Below, piece by piece: positions 33,925-46,502 of a stretch of DNA of 64,000 bases. Every line of letters begins with the position of its first letter. The first letter of the stretch is position 1. Origin of the DNA: Allacma fusca (lineage: Eukaryota; Arthropoda; Collembola; Symphypleona; Sminthuridae). The DNA lies in NCBI GenBank assembly GCA_947179485.1, contig OX359245.1:66575067-66639066 (forward strand), given 5' to 3'. The translations under genes and the position numbers were made by a program. The notes below the pieces were generated by a model, which did no database searches, was not told where the DNA came from, and saw nothing but the letters and a program-made list of their open reading frames with translations.

Positions 33925-34370
33925 TTATTAGATTCGGGCACAACATATTTTAATGAAAGCTTTGATTCAAGCAAAAGGAGCGTTTCAGAATTATATCGCT
34001 AGTATTTTTTGAAAGAATGGCTATATATATTTATTTCAGCATTTCGGTCTTCCAGTGTAATTTCTATACATTCATAACAGCGACACTTTCTCACTAAAGT
34101 CAAGCACCAGTAAACAATTATTTTTATAAGCCAGTCAAGTACATGCAAGCAAGTGTAAGCTGCTTTTTGGATATATTGTTTACCTGGACGTGAAAAACTT
34201 TCCTTACAAAAATTAATTATTTCCTCGATTTCTGACGGCGAAATTTTTTGAATCATCCAGAACGCTATCAACGCATGACAGCTACATTATTTTATTATTA
34301 GAATTTGTCACAAAATATTTGAATGAACGCTTTGATTCTAAGAAAAGACGCGTTTCAACATTACATTATT
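33925..34370. repeat. Two diverged direct copies of a roughly 75-bp segment
   Basis: Copy 1 (about 33925-34000) and copy 2 (about 34292-34370) share ATTATTAGA, CACAA(C/A)ATATTT, AATGAA(A/C)GCTTTGATTC and GCGTTTCA in the same order. They may be repeated LTR or leader sequence of the adjacent retroelement. Confidence 0.6.
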
Positions 34371-34831
34371 TGATCATCAACATTTGTCTGTCATATGTTG
34401 ACGGACGATTGACCCAAAATTATAATTTAATAGTGGTGGTTAAAAGATTATTACTGATAATATTAGCCACACTGTATGAAATATTCAAAGACGTTCATAT
34501 TAATCTAGTAGTGGTTGGTTTAAATTAATCATACAACTTCCACTATGCAAGATAGTAACTTTTTTTGGTAATATTTTGTTTAGCATTACGGAATTTCTTT
34601 TCACTTTTTTAATTTGTTCTGGTTTGTAATCTAAAATGGCATTAATTTTTGTTGGCTTGAACAGGATTAAGTTGTAACACTTGGTAATTATAACTTAAGC
34701 CTGTCGAAGTAAACAAAAAAGAAATGTTAAAAAAGAATTGAGGTTCATTTTTTCCATTCGCGCAAAAAAATGCTTTAATATGAAAATTAAAGTATTTTTT
34801 TAACGAATAAAAGATAAAAACTACAGAATAC

Positions 34832-36243
34832 ATGTCTGACGATATAGAAGGTTTTTTAGACGTTGATTATATACCATTTGAAGAAAAGGATACATCACCC
34901 AGTACCCCAGTATATGGTGAAATACCTTTAACCCCTTCAGCAAATAGAAGACATAGACTTGAAAAAGAATTCATAATATCAGAAGAAAGACGGAAAGAGT
35001 TGAAGGAAAGTCTACATAAAGGTATATTTCCTTATACGAGGATCATATCATGCAACTTAAGAAACATTTCCTTTCCCCGAAAATCACTATCAAATGTCTA
35101 CAAATTACCATTCTTTGAATATCAGAGTTCAGACAAAAAGAGCGTTAAAGGCAGACTCAATTGGAGAGACTACTTTCTCAGATAATATGCTCATAATATA
35201 ATTTTGGAACACGACCGAAACCCAAATGACAAAGAGATTTTGGAATTAAGCGAACAATTCATATTATTGGACGAAATTGTCTTTAATTTCACCACCCAGA
35301 AAATATTGCATATTTGCTACAACTAGGATCACTAAAATTCTTGGAACCTGCCGCAGATAAACCTTTTAATTTCCCTCCATTAACTTACATTGGCACTATT
35401 CCTAAACCAACGCCAAAGACCATAGAAGAAATTCTTATCACTCCTTTTACATATGATCTGTCTACATTCCAACCCTGACGGGAAGGAATATGAAAGAAAT
35501 ATCCAAATATTAGAAAGATACTACTTTGGCACAAATAACTTAGTCTCAGAAACTGTAAGCAAGGTTTTAGAAGACATTAAGCTTAGTGTATTGGATAGAC
35601 AATGCAGAGTTAAAAATCAAATCCTTCCAATAAAAATTGAAAGATTCTTTGGCGAAAGCGCTAGTATTTTGGATATAGACTTTGAGATACGCACACTGTA
35701 CTATAGAATATCCATCATATTTTAAATATAAAGTGAGGCAAATTCTGAAGGTTAGAACTCTAGATCCTACCCAAATTCTGACAGTAATCAATCGTATCGC
35801 TCAAGTAGCACAAACTGAATTCATTAAAAACGGAATTCCTCATGATTGGTTATTGGACTCAATCCATAGGAGAGTATAAAGAGCATTACCCAAGGAACCC
35901 GTGAGATCTCGATTCATCCATTTAACCAACAGAGCCAACGAAGAATTGATAAAGAATGAATATATAGACGAAAATAAATACGACTGGTTTTTCTTCAAGG
36001 GTCGCATGGAGGATCAGGTTAGGGCAAACAATATTTCTACACCTTCAGTAGAGTGAAAATTCTTAGAAATTCGGAACAGAGAAGGTGAAATTTTCGAAAT
36101 ATATAATATCATTTCAAAACTAATTCCTACCAAGAACCCTGTAGTTTTCCTCTGCAATCCCAGTCATGAACCAGTACGCCTATATGCTACAACCACCGTA
36201 GGACATATAGAATATGAAGACTCTTTTGAAATACTAAAAGACT
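34832..36243 (+). pseudogene. gag-like region, broken
   Basis: An open frame starting MSDDIEGFLDVDYIPFEE runs to 35185. It is acidic at the N-terminus, then basic (RRHRLEKEF), with no CCHC knuckle. The reading continues in other frames (35453-35725, then 35682-36240) with several stops and shifts, ending in EYEDSFEILKD. The position just upstream of RT suggests gag plus linker/protease, but no diagnostic motif was found. Function is by position only. Confidence 0.5.
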
Positions 36244-36269
36244 AGACGAAGTACCAAGGATATAGATAA

Positions 36270-37190
36270 GCGTCTAACCGACGAACAACTTGACTTATTA
36301 GATATAAACCCTGACTTACCTATAGAGTTCCAGGCCAGATTTAGAGATCTACTCAGTAGATATCCTGAATGCTTTTATTTTGATCAAGAGGAATTACCAC
36401 TCGATAAAGTTCCACCTTACCATATAAATACAGGAGATGCGGCTCCAGTCAAATAACCCCCATACAGAGCCTCTCCTGCTGAGAAAGCACATTATGGAGG
36501 AAGTGAAGAAATTGGTTAAAAGGGGAATACTCAAGCCTTGTATTAGTGCATGGGCTTCTTATTTCTTATTAAGAAAAAGGACGGAACCTTTGGTACAGTA
36601 GTTAATTATAGAAAACTAAACAAGGTAGTAAAACATATAATATATCCTATGCCCCGAGATGATGATATATTGGACCGATTTCATGGAAAAAGATATTTGT
36701 CACAATGGATCTCGTGGCAGGAGTCCACCAAATTTCGGTAACAAAATCCACTGGCAAGAAATTGACCGTAGTCACTCAAGACGGTATGTGGTGTGCATTA
36801 AGAATGCAAATCGGAGATACAGACGCTCCAGCAGCATTCCAATGCAAACTAGACCATATACTAGCCTCCCAAAAATTAAGAAGTGCAATGGTGTATATCG
36901 ATGATATAATTTGTTAAGCAGAAGATGAGGACGGAATTTTATATGCCTTAGAGGAATTTTTGCTAAGACTTAGTTATGCAGAGTTTGTAGTCAAGCCCAA
37001 TAAGTGTAAATTTGGATACCAAAGCATAGAAATATTAGGATTCCTTATTACTTCAGAAGGAACAATGCCACTCAAGGACAAACTCAAGGCAATTGAGCAT
37101 GTCCCAATTCCTCACACAGAAAACAAGCCAAAAGTTTTTATGGTATATGCTCCTTCTATAGAAAGTATATTAAGGACTTTGCTAGTATAG
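36270..37190 (+). pseudogene. Ty3/gypsy reverse transcriptase, broken
   Basis: In order there are a FRDLLSRYPECF lead-in, the PPYRASPAEK motif, LIKKKDGTFGTVVNYRKLNK (fingers), PMPRDDDILDRFHGK, then MQIGDTDAPAAFQCKLD and the catalytic VYIDDII box near 36890-36915. The thumb region contains LGFLITSEG. At least three frame changes and stops interrupt it, including one after APVK and one after the YIDDI box. The YIDD Asp pair is intact, but the gene cannot make a full enzyme. Confidence 0.85.
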
Positions 37191-37206
37191 CGGGCCCTAT
37201 ATCCGC

Positions 37207-37800
37207 TTGCTGGAAATCAGCAAGGGTAGTAAGGCCAAGAAAACTAGAATAAGTATGCTTAGATGGACACAGGAAGCTACATTTACATTTCGTAAATTAA
37301 AGAAAGCACTAATTACCGCTCCCGTACTTAGGCATTTCAACCCTGATCTGCCAAAAATTTTACATTGCGATGCTAGTAGAAGAGGACTAGGTGCCTCCTT
37401 ACTACAAAGGTATCCCACAGGCGAACACCCAGTAGGCTATGCTTCTAGAGGTTTACTCCCAGCTCAGAAAAATTCATTTTCAGTGACTGAACTTGAAATC
37501 TCTGCCGCAGTTTTTGGATGTAGAAAATCCGACCATATTTATATTTGTCGAAATTTCTTATACGCAGCGACCATCATGCTTTATGCAACCTAAAGGTACG
37601 TGCCCAAAATACCAACAATAGCTCCAGATTAAACCGCTTTTTATTTAAATTATTGGATTACGATTACGAGGTCCAATATATAAGTGGAAAGAAACACCTT
37701 GATGCAGATTTTCTGTCGAGATGCCCACTCCCTGTCGATGAGACAGATGAGCAGGATCTTGAGGATAAACTTCCTCATGTCATACTTCATACAGAAAATG
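37207..37800 (+). pseudogene. RNase H domain of the gypsy element, broken
   Basis: The frame at 37207-37593 carries LITAPVLRHFNPDLP, then HCDASRRGLGASLLQ (the DAS of RNase H, first acidic residue present) and SVTELEISAAVFG (Glu present). A frameshift near 37545 moves to the next frame, which carries RSDHHALCNLK, LDYDYEVQYISGKKHLDADF and LSR, the usual C-terminal part of gypsy RNase H. Confidence 0.8.
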
Positions 37801-38046
37801 TTGGAACCCAAGGCCGCTCGTAAAAATATACAACCTGTCAATCAAACTGCACCCACCGCTGCCGCAGCAGCACTCATAGAGGAGAATGATACTTATCAAC
37901 CTTTTAGGGTACTCAATGAAGGAGAAATAGTTTCTGAAAACAAACCTCCACGTCCCTCTAATGCTAATAAAGATATGCATGCCACTGATCCTACCATACA
38001 AAACATACTTCAGAAGATTAAGCTCGTTCCTAACAACAAAAAGATA

Positions 38047-38938
38047 GTTAATTAACATATTGACTTAGGCGGTATTTTATATTACAAAAGAAATAACCGC
38101 TATAAACTATTGGTACCTAAATGCCTAGTAGAATTTATACTAAAAACTGCTCATGATGACACTTTTTCAGGACATTTAGGCTTTGCTAAAACCTTAGGCC
38201 GCATAAACGATAGATACATTTGGAAATCTATGACTAAGGATATAGCCGAATATGTCCTAAGCTGTGAGACTTGCGGGGCTAGTAAACACACGACCACTAG
38301 ACCCGTAGGCTAAATACACAGTATCAAGGTAGGCGAAGTATTTGCCCTAATAGGCGCAGGCTTGATGGGACCATTCCCAGAAAGTATAGAAGGACTTGAG
38401 TATATCACTGTAGCTACAGAATATAGCACCCGGTATGTCTTTACCAAATGCCTTATATCCAAGGAAGCTAAAGAAATAGTTACTTTCTTTGTCAATGATA
38501 TTATTTGTATACATGGATGTTGCAAAGCTCTACTCACAGACCTAGGTAAGGAATTCAATAATTGTCTCCTTAATAACATAATGTTATTACTAGGTAGCAA
38601 GTAAGAATTTAGTACTCCATACCATATCCATACCATCCACAAACCAATGGCCCAGATACGAAGTCGGAGACTTAGTTAGAGTATTTAATCCAGTGAGAAA
38701 GGTAGGTTTCACAGAACAGTTTTTAGCCAGATACGCAGGTCCCTATAAGGTCTTTGCCAAAGACGACAGGGATAATTTTTCAATATCTCTAATGTCAAAT
38801 CCATCACAAATTATCTTAGTTCACGCAGATACACTAAAACACTATCGTAACCGAGACGGTTTCTTTGCATTCGACTTCGCAATTGAAGAACCAAGAGAGA
38901 AGAGTGCATCAGATCCAAAAACTAATGAGTGTGCCAAC
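38047..38938 (+). pseudogene. Integrase of the gypsy element, internally deleted
   Basis: An HHCC-type zinc domain is visible (H..H in TAHDDTFSGHLGF, CETCGASK at 38260-38290). In the core, the first catalytic Asp position reads Glu (VATEYSTRY) and the second is kept (LLTDLGKEF). The sequence then passes directly from a PYHPQTNG-like segment to YEVGDLVRVFNP, so the third catalytic Glu and its surroundings are deleted. The C-terminal frame at 38693-38941 carries the GPY motif (FLARYAGPYKVF). Two stops lie between the zinc domain and the core. Confidence 0.8.
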
Positions 38939-39172
38939 TGAAGAGCCGATATTAAGAAGGCTACTCTCGTGCCTTTGTGGCCCTCAACCGATCTCACAAA
39001 CAGAGAGCACTCACCTAATCCCACCTCCACTGCCCCCACGAAACATGTGCGCTTCGCAACCCCTGTCCGTCAGAGAGGCAAAATTGCAAAGAATTCAAAA
39101 ACAACAGGAGCAGTTATCGACCCAGAGGTCCCGGTTATTACAGCTAAGCAGGCATGACTAGAGGCCACCAAT

Positions 39173-39811
39173 ATGGAAAAGCGAAGAAGACCAACTTTAG
39201 AAGGGCCGCGAGCCCGGATTACAGACTTCGCCGACCCATATTATCGCCGGTGTTATAGTGCTGTGCATCAAAGGGTAGAATTGTGTGGTTTCCCTCCCAT
39301 AAATCAAACAGTAAGATTGTGTTTCTATAATCTAAATGGAGACATCCTTCCACATTCAACTACTTACCACCCATGGTCAGGCGTAGGAGCACGTCACATC
39401 ATCCGTGAGACATGGACTGAAGGAGGTTTGCCTTCCAACTTTGCAAACACAGTAAGGGATGCAATTAATTATAAAGTAGAACTTGTGCGAGAAAATGCAC
39501 GCATTTTTAGTCAAAAGCAAACAGAACAGGTTCAACCTACTCCATTGAGACACGTGCCTTGTACCCCTGCACCTATATTTACTCACATACATATGGCTTA
39601 TGCTACTCCTATAGCTCCAACTTCCTTCCGCTACTACTCCAGCTCAAAACATTGCACATGAGCACATTTATGCGACTCCATACTCTCATACTACAAAGAC
39701 AATTTACGAATTCGTCCCAGCTAATGTTGATGATTACCCACAGCATGAGGTATTACAAGCTATTCCCGTGATCCATATCCCTGACAGGGATATGTCATCC
39801 ATCCAATCCTA
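39173..39811 (+). pseudogene. Unrecognised downstream ORF of the retroelement
   Basis: A 162-codon frame starts MEKRRRPTLEGPRARITDF, has a GARHIIRETWTEGG motif and a Pro/Thr-rich tail, and breaks near 39640. The next frame continues with a TPYSHTTKTIYEFVPANVDD-type stretch to a stop at 39811. There is no signal peptide or membrane segment, so it does not look like env. The same stretch in another copy of this element would show whether it is one protein. Confidence 0.45.
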
Positions 39812-40179
39812 ATTATCTCTCAGCGGGGTATGAGCTAATCTTTCCGAACCTACAGACCTATCCTCTGTCCCCACGTCCTCCATCAGTCAAACCTCTCGAA
39901 TAAGTCAAATTTATTTTAAACAACGGACTGACAGCGGGTGTCCTTTACGTCCATCTTCAAATACTTACTCTACCATTGCTACAGTAAATAATCAAGTTAC
40001 AACTCGCCCACTATCATAGAAACTATCAGTGAAGAGGAGGAAAATGGTGAATTACAAGAAATTCTCATGAAATAATTAATACAATAGACCCTGAATATAA
40101 AGAAAACTACAAAACTACTGAAAATATATACGTAGTCCAATCAGAACCCATTCTGACTATATATGAAGCTTGTTAAATC

Positions 40180-41892
40180 CCCAATAGGTATTATAGGTTC
40201 CGAAATACTACCTTTAAATCTTTCATCGCTCAACATTTACCCAAAACGTATACTATCTATCTTGAAGAGTTCAGGTTTTTGATCGCAAACAATAGTAAAC
40301 TTATTCACGCGGCATATGCTTTCTGTTCTACAGCTGTTTCCAGTTAAACACAAAAAGCTCGACTGCATTTAAAATATTTCCACTTTACCGTACAATCAAA
40401 TGACTAGTAACCCCAATTCCCAATTAGGAGCCACTCTCTGTGTCCTTTCGAAATTGACAAAAAATATTCTTTCTGCACCAGACAGACATCAGATAACCTT
40501 TAGTAACTACCAAGGTCCCGACACCCACATTTATAAATTAACAAACATAACCATATTCTCTATCATAAAGTCTTCGTCACTTTGGGAGAATTGTATCTGT
40601 TTATGTTATCCACCCCTCATGTACATTTAGGCAACCAAATGGCACGAATTCTATCACATGAAATATTAATTCAAGATAGCGATTAATCAGTCCGCATGAA
40701 TCTCACAGTAGGAAGGAAATATGGAGTAAACCACGACCGTAACAGCTACGTCAAGTTTGACATACGTTACCAAGTTTTTCCCATACCAGATTATATTCTT
40801 ACGGTGCGAAGAAAATTACAGGTTTATCAAAGAACCTTTGCCAGTTGGGAGGATCTGTTCACGTTTACCTTAAAACCCCCTAATGTCTATTTAGGAAATC
40901 GAATGACAAGATTAACATAAGAACATTCTTTTCATTTCATTTCTTTGGCATATTTGGAGAAACAGCCTGGAAATATCACTAGTTTTGAAATTCCAGCCGC
41001 TGACCGTCCGATATTCTGCACAGATTGTGTAGAGTTTGAACAAATCCTTCGAGCAGACGGTTCCACTTTTCACCTCTTAAGATAAATCGAGGAGCCCGAG
41101 TATTTTACAAGCACTATACACCCCATCAACAACTCATTAATTTTCTTTGTACCACCCCTAACGTTTCCCTCGGATTTGGAATGAAAGAAGTCTAAATGAT
41201 TAATTTCAGACCAGGAAGTTACTTTACGAGTTCGAAATTCCCCTTAATGAAATTACCATTTCCCAACTACCATATAGAAACTTCTGACATTCTTCAAACT
41301 ATTAAAACCTGTGTATATTTTGAGAATCAGAAAAGGAGTCAAGTTGGTGAAAATTACTTACACTCTCATCAAGATTTAATGAATTTTCTCACTCGTAATC
41401 CTCATATTAATTTTTCCCCACCATCCAATGAAGAATAGTTTACCCGGTATTCAGGAATAATGGAAAATTCCGATGCGTGATAATGATTATGCTGAATATG
41501 AATTAATCCGTCTCTATGATAATTCACTCATTCATCGTCTTACAGTAACAGTGAATTCTAAGAAATTTGAAAAATATTTTATTTCAATAACCCATTTTTT
41601 TGAGATTTATTTACACCCACCCTAATTTATTTAACGGCCAAGGGATGCTAGAAATACGAAGATTAACACTTTGTTTTACTACAAACATCCTCTCATCTAT
41701 CCCATTACAAGTAAATCAGATTATATCGCTTATGAGATTTATGGTTCAAACCTTGATTGTGCTATACACATTCTAACAGTCTCATACCAACAACGCCAAT
41801 ACCAGCGACAGTTTTCTTCTTTTGAATTTTTGTTGGAATTCGTAAGACTTACCCCGAATGTTTTCACTGGTCAAGACATGAACCCAGCTTAA
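40180..41892 (+). pseudogene. Tandem array of about six or seven diverged protein modules
   Basis: Successive frame fragments end in the same signature, a hydrophobic stretch then (T/P)P(N/H)V-x-LG-x-x-M. Examples are STPHVHLGNQMARIL (about 40613), KPPNVYLGNRMTRL (40880), TTPNVSLGFGMKEV (41158), RNPHINFSP (41398), a THPNLFNGQGM remnant (41620) and LTPNVFTGQDM (41853). Spacing is about 220-280 bp. An LTV...YQR.F.S motif lies some 25 residues upstream in several modules. Stops and shifts separate modules. I know no matching domain. An additional structural or repeat protein carried by the retroelement is possible. Confidence 0.5.
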
Positions 41893-41999
41893 ATATTACA
41901 GCCATTTTTTCCCTTTAGGTTTATAAGCACCATCTATTGATAAATATACTCACTCAATAACTTGATTTTGTAGATTTATACGATTTCTATAATTTCTCC

Positions 42000-42769
42000 T
42001 TCCATTTTCTTTCATTTTTTTGTTTTTACATGATTTTACTTTTATTTCATCAATTTGTGTTCAAGAACGTTTTGCTCACAATTTATCTTCGCTTCAAGGA
42101 TCAGTCCATCTTCCCCATGGTAGCGTAACTAAAGTAATACTACATCACTACATAAGTCTTAAGTTAAAATCATTAGGATAATTACTTGGAAGAATATTAT
42201 AAGCTTTAGCTGTAACAAGAACCTAAAACGCGGGGGAAAACGTTTTTCTTGAATATATTAGTATTAAGGCATAATTTTTCACGATTCAGTGACTTCTTAT
42301 AACATCGTGAAGTAATAATAATAATAAATAGGTATATGGTATATTTATATGAGTATCCAGTTATTAAATACATTACCTTCCTATATATCAATATTTGACA
42401 TCAGAATATATGTACAGAACACACAAACACATTAACCATTTCTCTCTAAGAATAAAAACAAAGAACTCTACAAACACATATCCACTATTAACGGACTAGG
42501 TATTTTAAGACCACTTATAATAACAAGAAAATCAAGTTGGTTACTTTTATTTTCTAATATCGTTGATTCTATAACAAGTATTTCATTCCTTAAACTCTTC
42601 CAGTAATTTCATAAAGGTATAATAATATCAAAAGTATAAATAGATGGTCATTAGTTGTAATATGTCGTGCTACTGCTGAAATGTTAAAAGAACGTACTAA
42701 ACTTTCATACTAATTGTTACCCTATTTTTTAGGACAAACTTAGTAAATTTATTTAGGAAGAATTTGCAA
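42000..42769. other. AT-rich 3' flank of the retroelement
   Basis: There is no gene. A TATAAATAG with a TCATTAG 12 nt later (about 42635-42655) resembles the TATA/initiator pair near 33838 and could be a remnant of the 3' LTR. The similarity is too weak to claim an LTR pair. Confidence 0.3.
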
Positions 42770-42970
42770 AATTTTAGGAAAAATTATTTTTAAAGTAATC
42801 GTTAATCGTAATTATTAATTAGTAAATATAACCCCATTAATCATTAATTTTAATTATTAACTAGTAGTTATTAGCCCATTAATCATTAATTGTAATTATA
42901 AATTCATTTTGTTTTCGAAGTAATCGTTAATTGTAATTTGTAATCACAAAATTGGAAATTGCTATCCCTG
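42770..42970. mobile_element. hAT-like MITE fragment made of TTAATTATTAA words
   Basis: The interior is built of TTAATCGTAATTATTAATTAG-like words in both orientations. The right end, read on the minus strand, is CAGGGATAGCAATTTCC, a typical hAT start, ending exactly where similarity to the left segmental copy begins (GTTTGTCCCTAC). The left end was not found. Confidence 0.5.
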
Positions 42971-43306
42971 GTTGTTTGTCCCTACAACTACTTCCGTCGG
43001 CACATGACATTTAACATTGGGTTGGTCAAATATAAACGTGACGTTATATGGGAATTGTCATGATAGGGAAAGTTGCTGTAGAGACAGTCGACATATTTTG
43101 ATGTATAATTATGCTAGACTTGAAGTTTTCAGAAAAAAACAAATCTTAGAATACCAGCCATTGGACCACCTAAGAACTATACATCTCGTTTACGAGATTA
43201 TTTTTACAATTTCAGTGTATTTAACATATGTATGTTAAAAATGGTTTTGTTACCTTTCGTTAATAGTTTTGCAGCCTAAACGTGTTTCATATTTTTTCAT
43301 GTGAAC

Positions 43307-43970
43307 TAAGGCTTCCATCCGATCGGATGATCCGCGGATATCCGAAATCGGATATCCGAAATTTCGGATCGGATACACTACTTATCCGATCCGAACACAA
43401 TCCGATCGGATCGGATACGTACCCCTTATCCGGTCATCGGATTCGGATCGGATTTGGAAACTACTTTATCCGATCGGTTCGGATCACAAGTAATAAATAT
43501 CGGATAATCCGACGGATATCCGAAAATCAAATTTTTAGCGCGTTCGAGCGACCAATAAGAACGAAATGTACAGCAAAAATTTGTCCAACGAGTAACTGTG
43601 CCGCTTTTTACTTGTTTTCTCATTAATTCCGTGCTTCTTTACAGCTGTGTTTGTAATATTTTTATTCAGTTTGTAATGTATGCAAAAATGATTAATATTT
43701 TGAAGTAGTGACGCTTTTTTTAGTGAAAATTCCTGATATTTTTGTCCATTATCATCCAATGGTATCAATTCGGATAATTTCGGATATCCGCGGATCGGAT
43801 CGGATAGCAGCACTTATCCGATCCGAAAATTTCGGATCGGATACGGATGAATACAATTTTTATCCGATCCGTAACGGTCGGATCGGATAATAAGAAAATT
43901 TATCCGAAAATTTCGGTTCGGATCGGATTCAGATCGGATATTCGATTTATCCGGTCGGATGGAAGCCTTA
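43307..43970. mobile_element. hAT MITE filled with ATCCGATCCGA words
   Basis: An 8-bp target duplication ATGTGAAC lies at 43299-43306 and 43971-43978. The terminal inverted repeats start TAAGGCTTCCATCCGATCGG and match over 21 of 22 positions. The left and right thirds consist of ATCCGATCGGAT, GGATATCC and TTTCGGATCGG words in both directions. The centre (about 43540-43750) is unique. The left segmental copy near 2185 lacks it. There is no transposase frame. Confidence 0.93.
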
Positions 43971-46470
43971 ATGTGAACAAGCCACATGTTCAAAACACGG
44001 CATCAAATTATGTGAATCTTGCATGGCGTTGGCTTTTTAAAAAGTATAATTTTCACTGAGAGAGCTAATTTAAAAAGCATAGCGTGTCGAAAAAGATGAC
44101 GCTTCTTAAAATCTAGCCAGCGTTATAATACTAACCTTCGAAGGAACAAATTCAAGAATTTAAAAAACTCATAATAAATAAGTGTTGCTCCAGCAATTGT
44201 AATTTTCCAAGATTTTCCACATCCATTGGGAAGGACTCGTTGCCGTCAACTTCTACACAAGGCCATCGGATATTAACGTTTCAATTTCAGGAAGCTTATG
44301 ATAGTACCTGCAACAATTGAAAAATAATTTTAAACACTATTGGCAGGTGAATCACCCAACAGTTTTGTAGGCATACATTTATTACAGCTATTGAAGGGTT
44401 CGATCAAACAATATTTTTTATTAGTGATTAAAGAATAATTTCTAAAAATATCATCAGGAAGGATATTAGTTTTGCCTAGGTGGCAGAATGTATTAAATGT
44501 TTATTACAAGATCCCATTGATTTCAAAACCTTATAATTTAGATTACTGCTTAATCATGAAGTTTGAATTTCGTTAAAATCAACTAACAATACAAAATTTG
44601 TTTCAATTATTATCAGCCATGTCTTCATATCAAAAGAAACCCTTCACTGACCCTACAGTCAATTTTATAAATGGATAAGGAACTGTAGCTTTAATGTTGG
44701 ATAAGCAAAACAAGTGGGAGTTCAATAAAATATTGCTTCTACAGAATTTGAAAGGGGGCAAATTATTAATTCTGGAAAAAAGTATTTAATACATTTGCAC
44801 ACTACCACTAAAGCAATGCATACAGAAGGACAGTAATTTGAAAACTGTAAAAGAATATAATACGTACATATCTTTATATTGAAACAAAATGTGTAATCCA
44901 AGATGATTGCCTGTATACACACTGATAAATTGACACATTCAACTGAAGATGAGATCAACAGCGCTGGCAATACAAGTTTATGGAATGACAATGTTGATTA
45001 TACTGTAAATTACTTACTGATTGGGTGAACGGGTTAAATAGATTGCTGTGCCTTGTATTATTTGAAAATTGACGTCCAAACAGGTGGCAACATTTTGGTA
45101 CAATCGTACAATCGACCTTTAGTTTAATTTTAACAGGATGGTTCCAGTGGAACGAAATCTTCAGAATTGTTATCGGCTAAATTAAATTCAGAAAATGAAG
45201 TAAAGAAAGGCACACTTAATTATGGCAAGTTACATATAATTTTTTTTGTTGGTACACATATTGAGATTCTTACCTTGTGTGAGAACGCTTATTGGGTTTT
45301 TTTTCAAGTTAGGGTTGTCCAATTTTTCCCAATGTTTGAAATTTCAAAAAACAATTCATGACGTACACACACGCATTGACGTCCCTTTCACTACGCTGTA
45401 AAACTTGATCTTAATAAAACTCTAAATTCACTTTTCATTACTGTCGTTGGTTAAACTATAAACTCACACCGCAAAAGCTACAAGAGCTCTACGACGAGTA
45501 CCAGTAACTGTCTGCTTGAATGTTGAATAGCAGAAATATTTACAACTAAAATAAATTGTCTATTCCACCGTTTGCTAATTTTTGCTATCTCTTTCATCAG
45601 TAGCGTTTCATAAGACTTGAATGAACAAAATTTGCTATGCTGGTTTGCGACTCTTGTCTTTCATTGATTTGTCAGCCCAAATTCATTCACAGGTCCTCCG
45701 GATTTTTTCCATACAGTGGGGTGACATAACTTTGATGTCACGATCACTTTAAATTTTGAAGCTAATTTTTGTGGACTTTGCGGTAAAAATCCCCCACTTT
45801 ACCGCTGGTGTGCATTCTCCGGATGTATAATTGGAAAGTGTCGATAGATACCTGCAACAAAACAGCTTATTTAATATGATTATTTCACAATTGTAAATGC
45901 AATAATGGGAAGACCAATAAATTGTAGCAATGGAAGCAAAATTACGGAACTCAAAGTCATATGCAGTCTATAACTAGTTTACATTCTGAGTTACAATCGA
46001 TTTGATTGGGACTGTTGGGCTATTGGACTACGAAGTAGAAAAATACTTCTAATTACTTATTTACTTACAAAGGAAACCTTGCTGTTTGTAAAAGATATAT
46101 CGGAATGAAATTTTGAGAGCTTGTTATACTCTGTGCCAATTTTCAAATCCTCACTAAAGTTTTCATTGCAATTTAATTACACGACTTCAGACGGTATTTT
46201 GAAGATATTATCGGCATAATGGGTGATTCCCTATCGAATATTAATTGAGTATAAGAGCGTACCTCAAAACCATTTAATGTTGAATCCTAATAACTGAAAT
46301 CTAATTGAAATTATCTCAATTAAAATAATCCATACCCTTATTTTCCACCAAATTGCTTCACTTGTCTACCAACATTTATTTCTTTTTACTCGCCTTTATG
46401 TTCACATTCACTAAAGTAAAGTTGGATTCCGTAAGTAAGTAAGAACCAATCAGGATTGTAAAAACACTGT

Positions 46471-46502
46471 ACAGTCAACTCTTTCTAAAACGTGCCTTTC
46501 TT
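46471..46502. mobile_element. 32-bp insertion resembling a pogo/Tigger terminus
   Basis: The left copy reads AACACTGTCAGCGAATC. The right copy has 32 extra bases containing ACAGTCAACTCTTTCTAAAA, similar to the CAGTCGACTCTC end of the element at 50067. It is probably a remnant of a related MITE. Confidence 0.4.

Larger units (their letters stand above)
34300..42000 (+). mobile_element. Decayed Ty3/gypsy-type retroelement with unusual 3' region
   Basis: The order on the plus strand is gag-like frame, reverse transcriptase, RNase H, integrase with a GPY motif, then about 2.9 kb of further coding remnants. The pol order and RT motifs are those of Metaviridae-type (Ty3/gypsy) LTR elements. Many stops and frameshifts and an integrase deletion show that it is dead. 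No protease DTG/DSG motif, LTR pair or primer-binding site was recognised, so both ends are approximate. It occupies the junction between the two segmental copies and has no paralogue in the window. Confidence 0.8.

Noticed and set aside
33999-34271. 90-codon minus-strand frame with several Cys residues
   Set aside because: It lies between two direct repeat copies at the retroelement 5' side, has no recognisable motif and no support from context.
33560-42960. LTR pair bounding the gypsy element
   Set aside because: TATA/initiator-like sites occur at 33838 and 42635, but no direct terminal repeat, TG...CA ends or primer-binding site could be aligned by eye.
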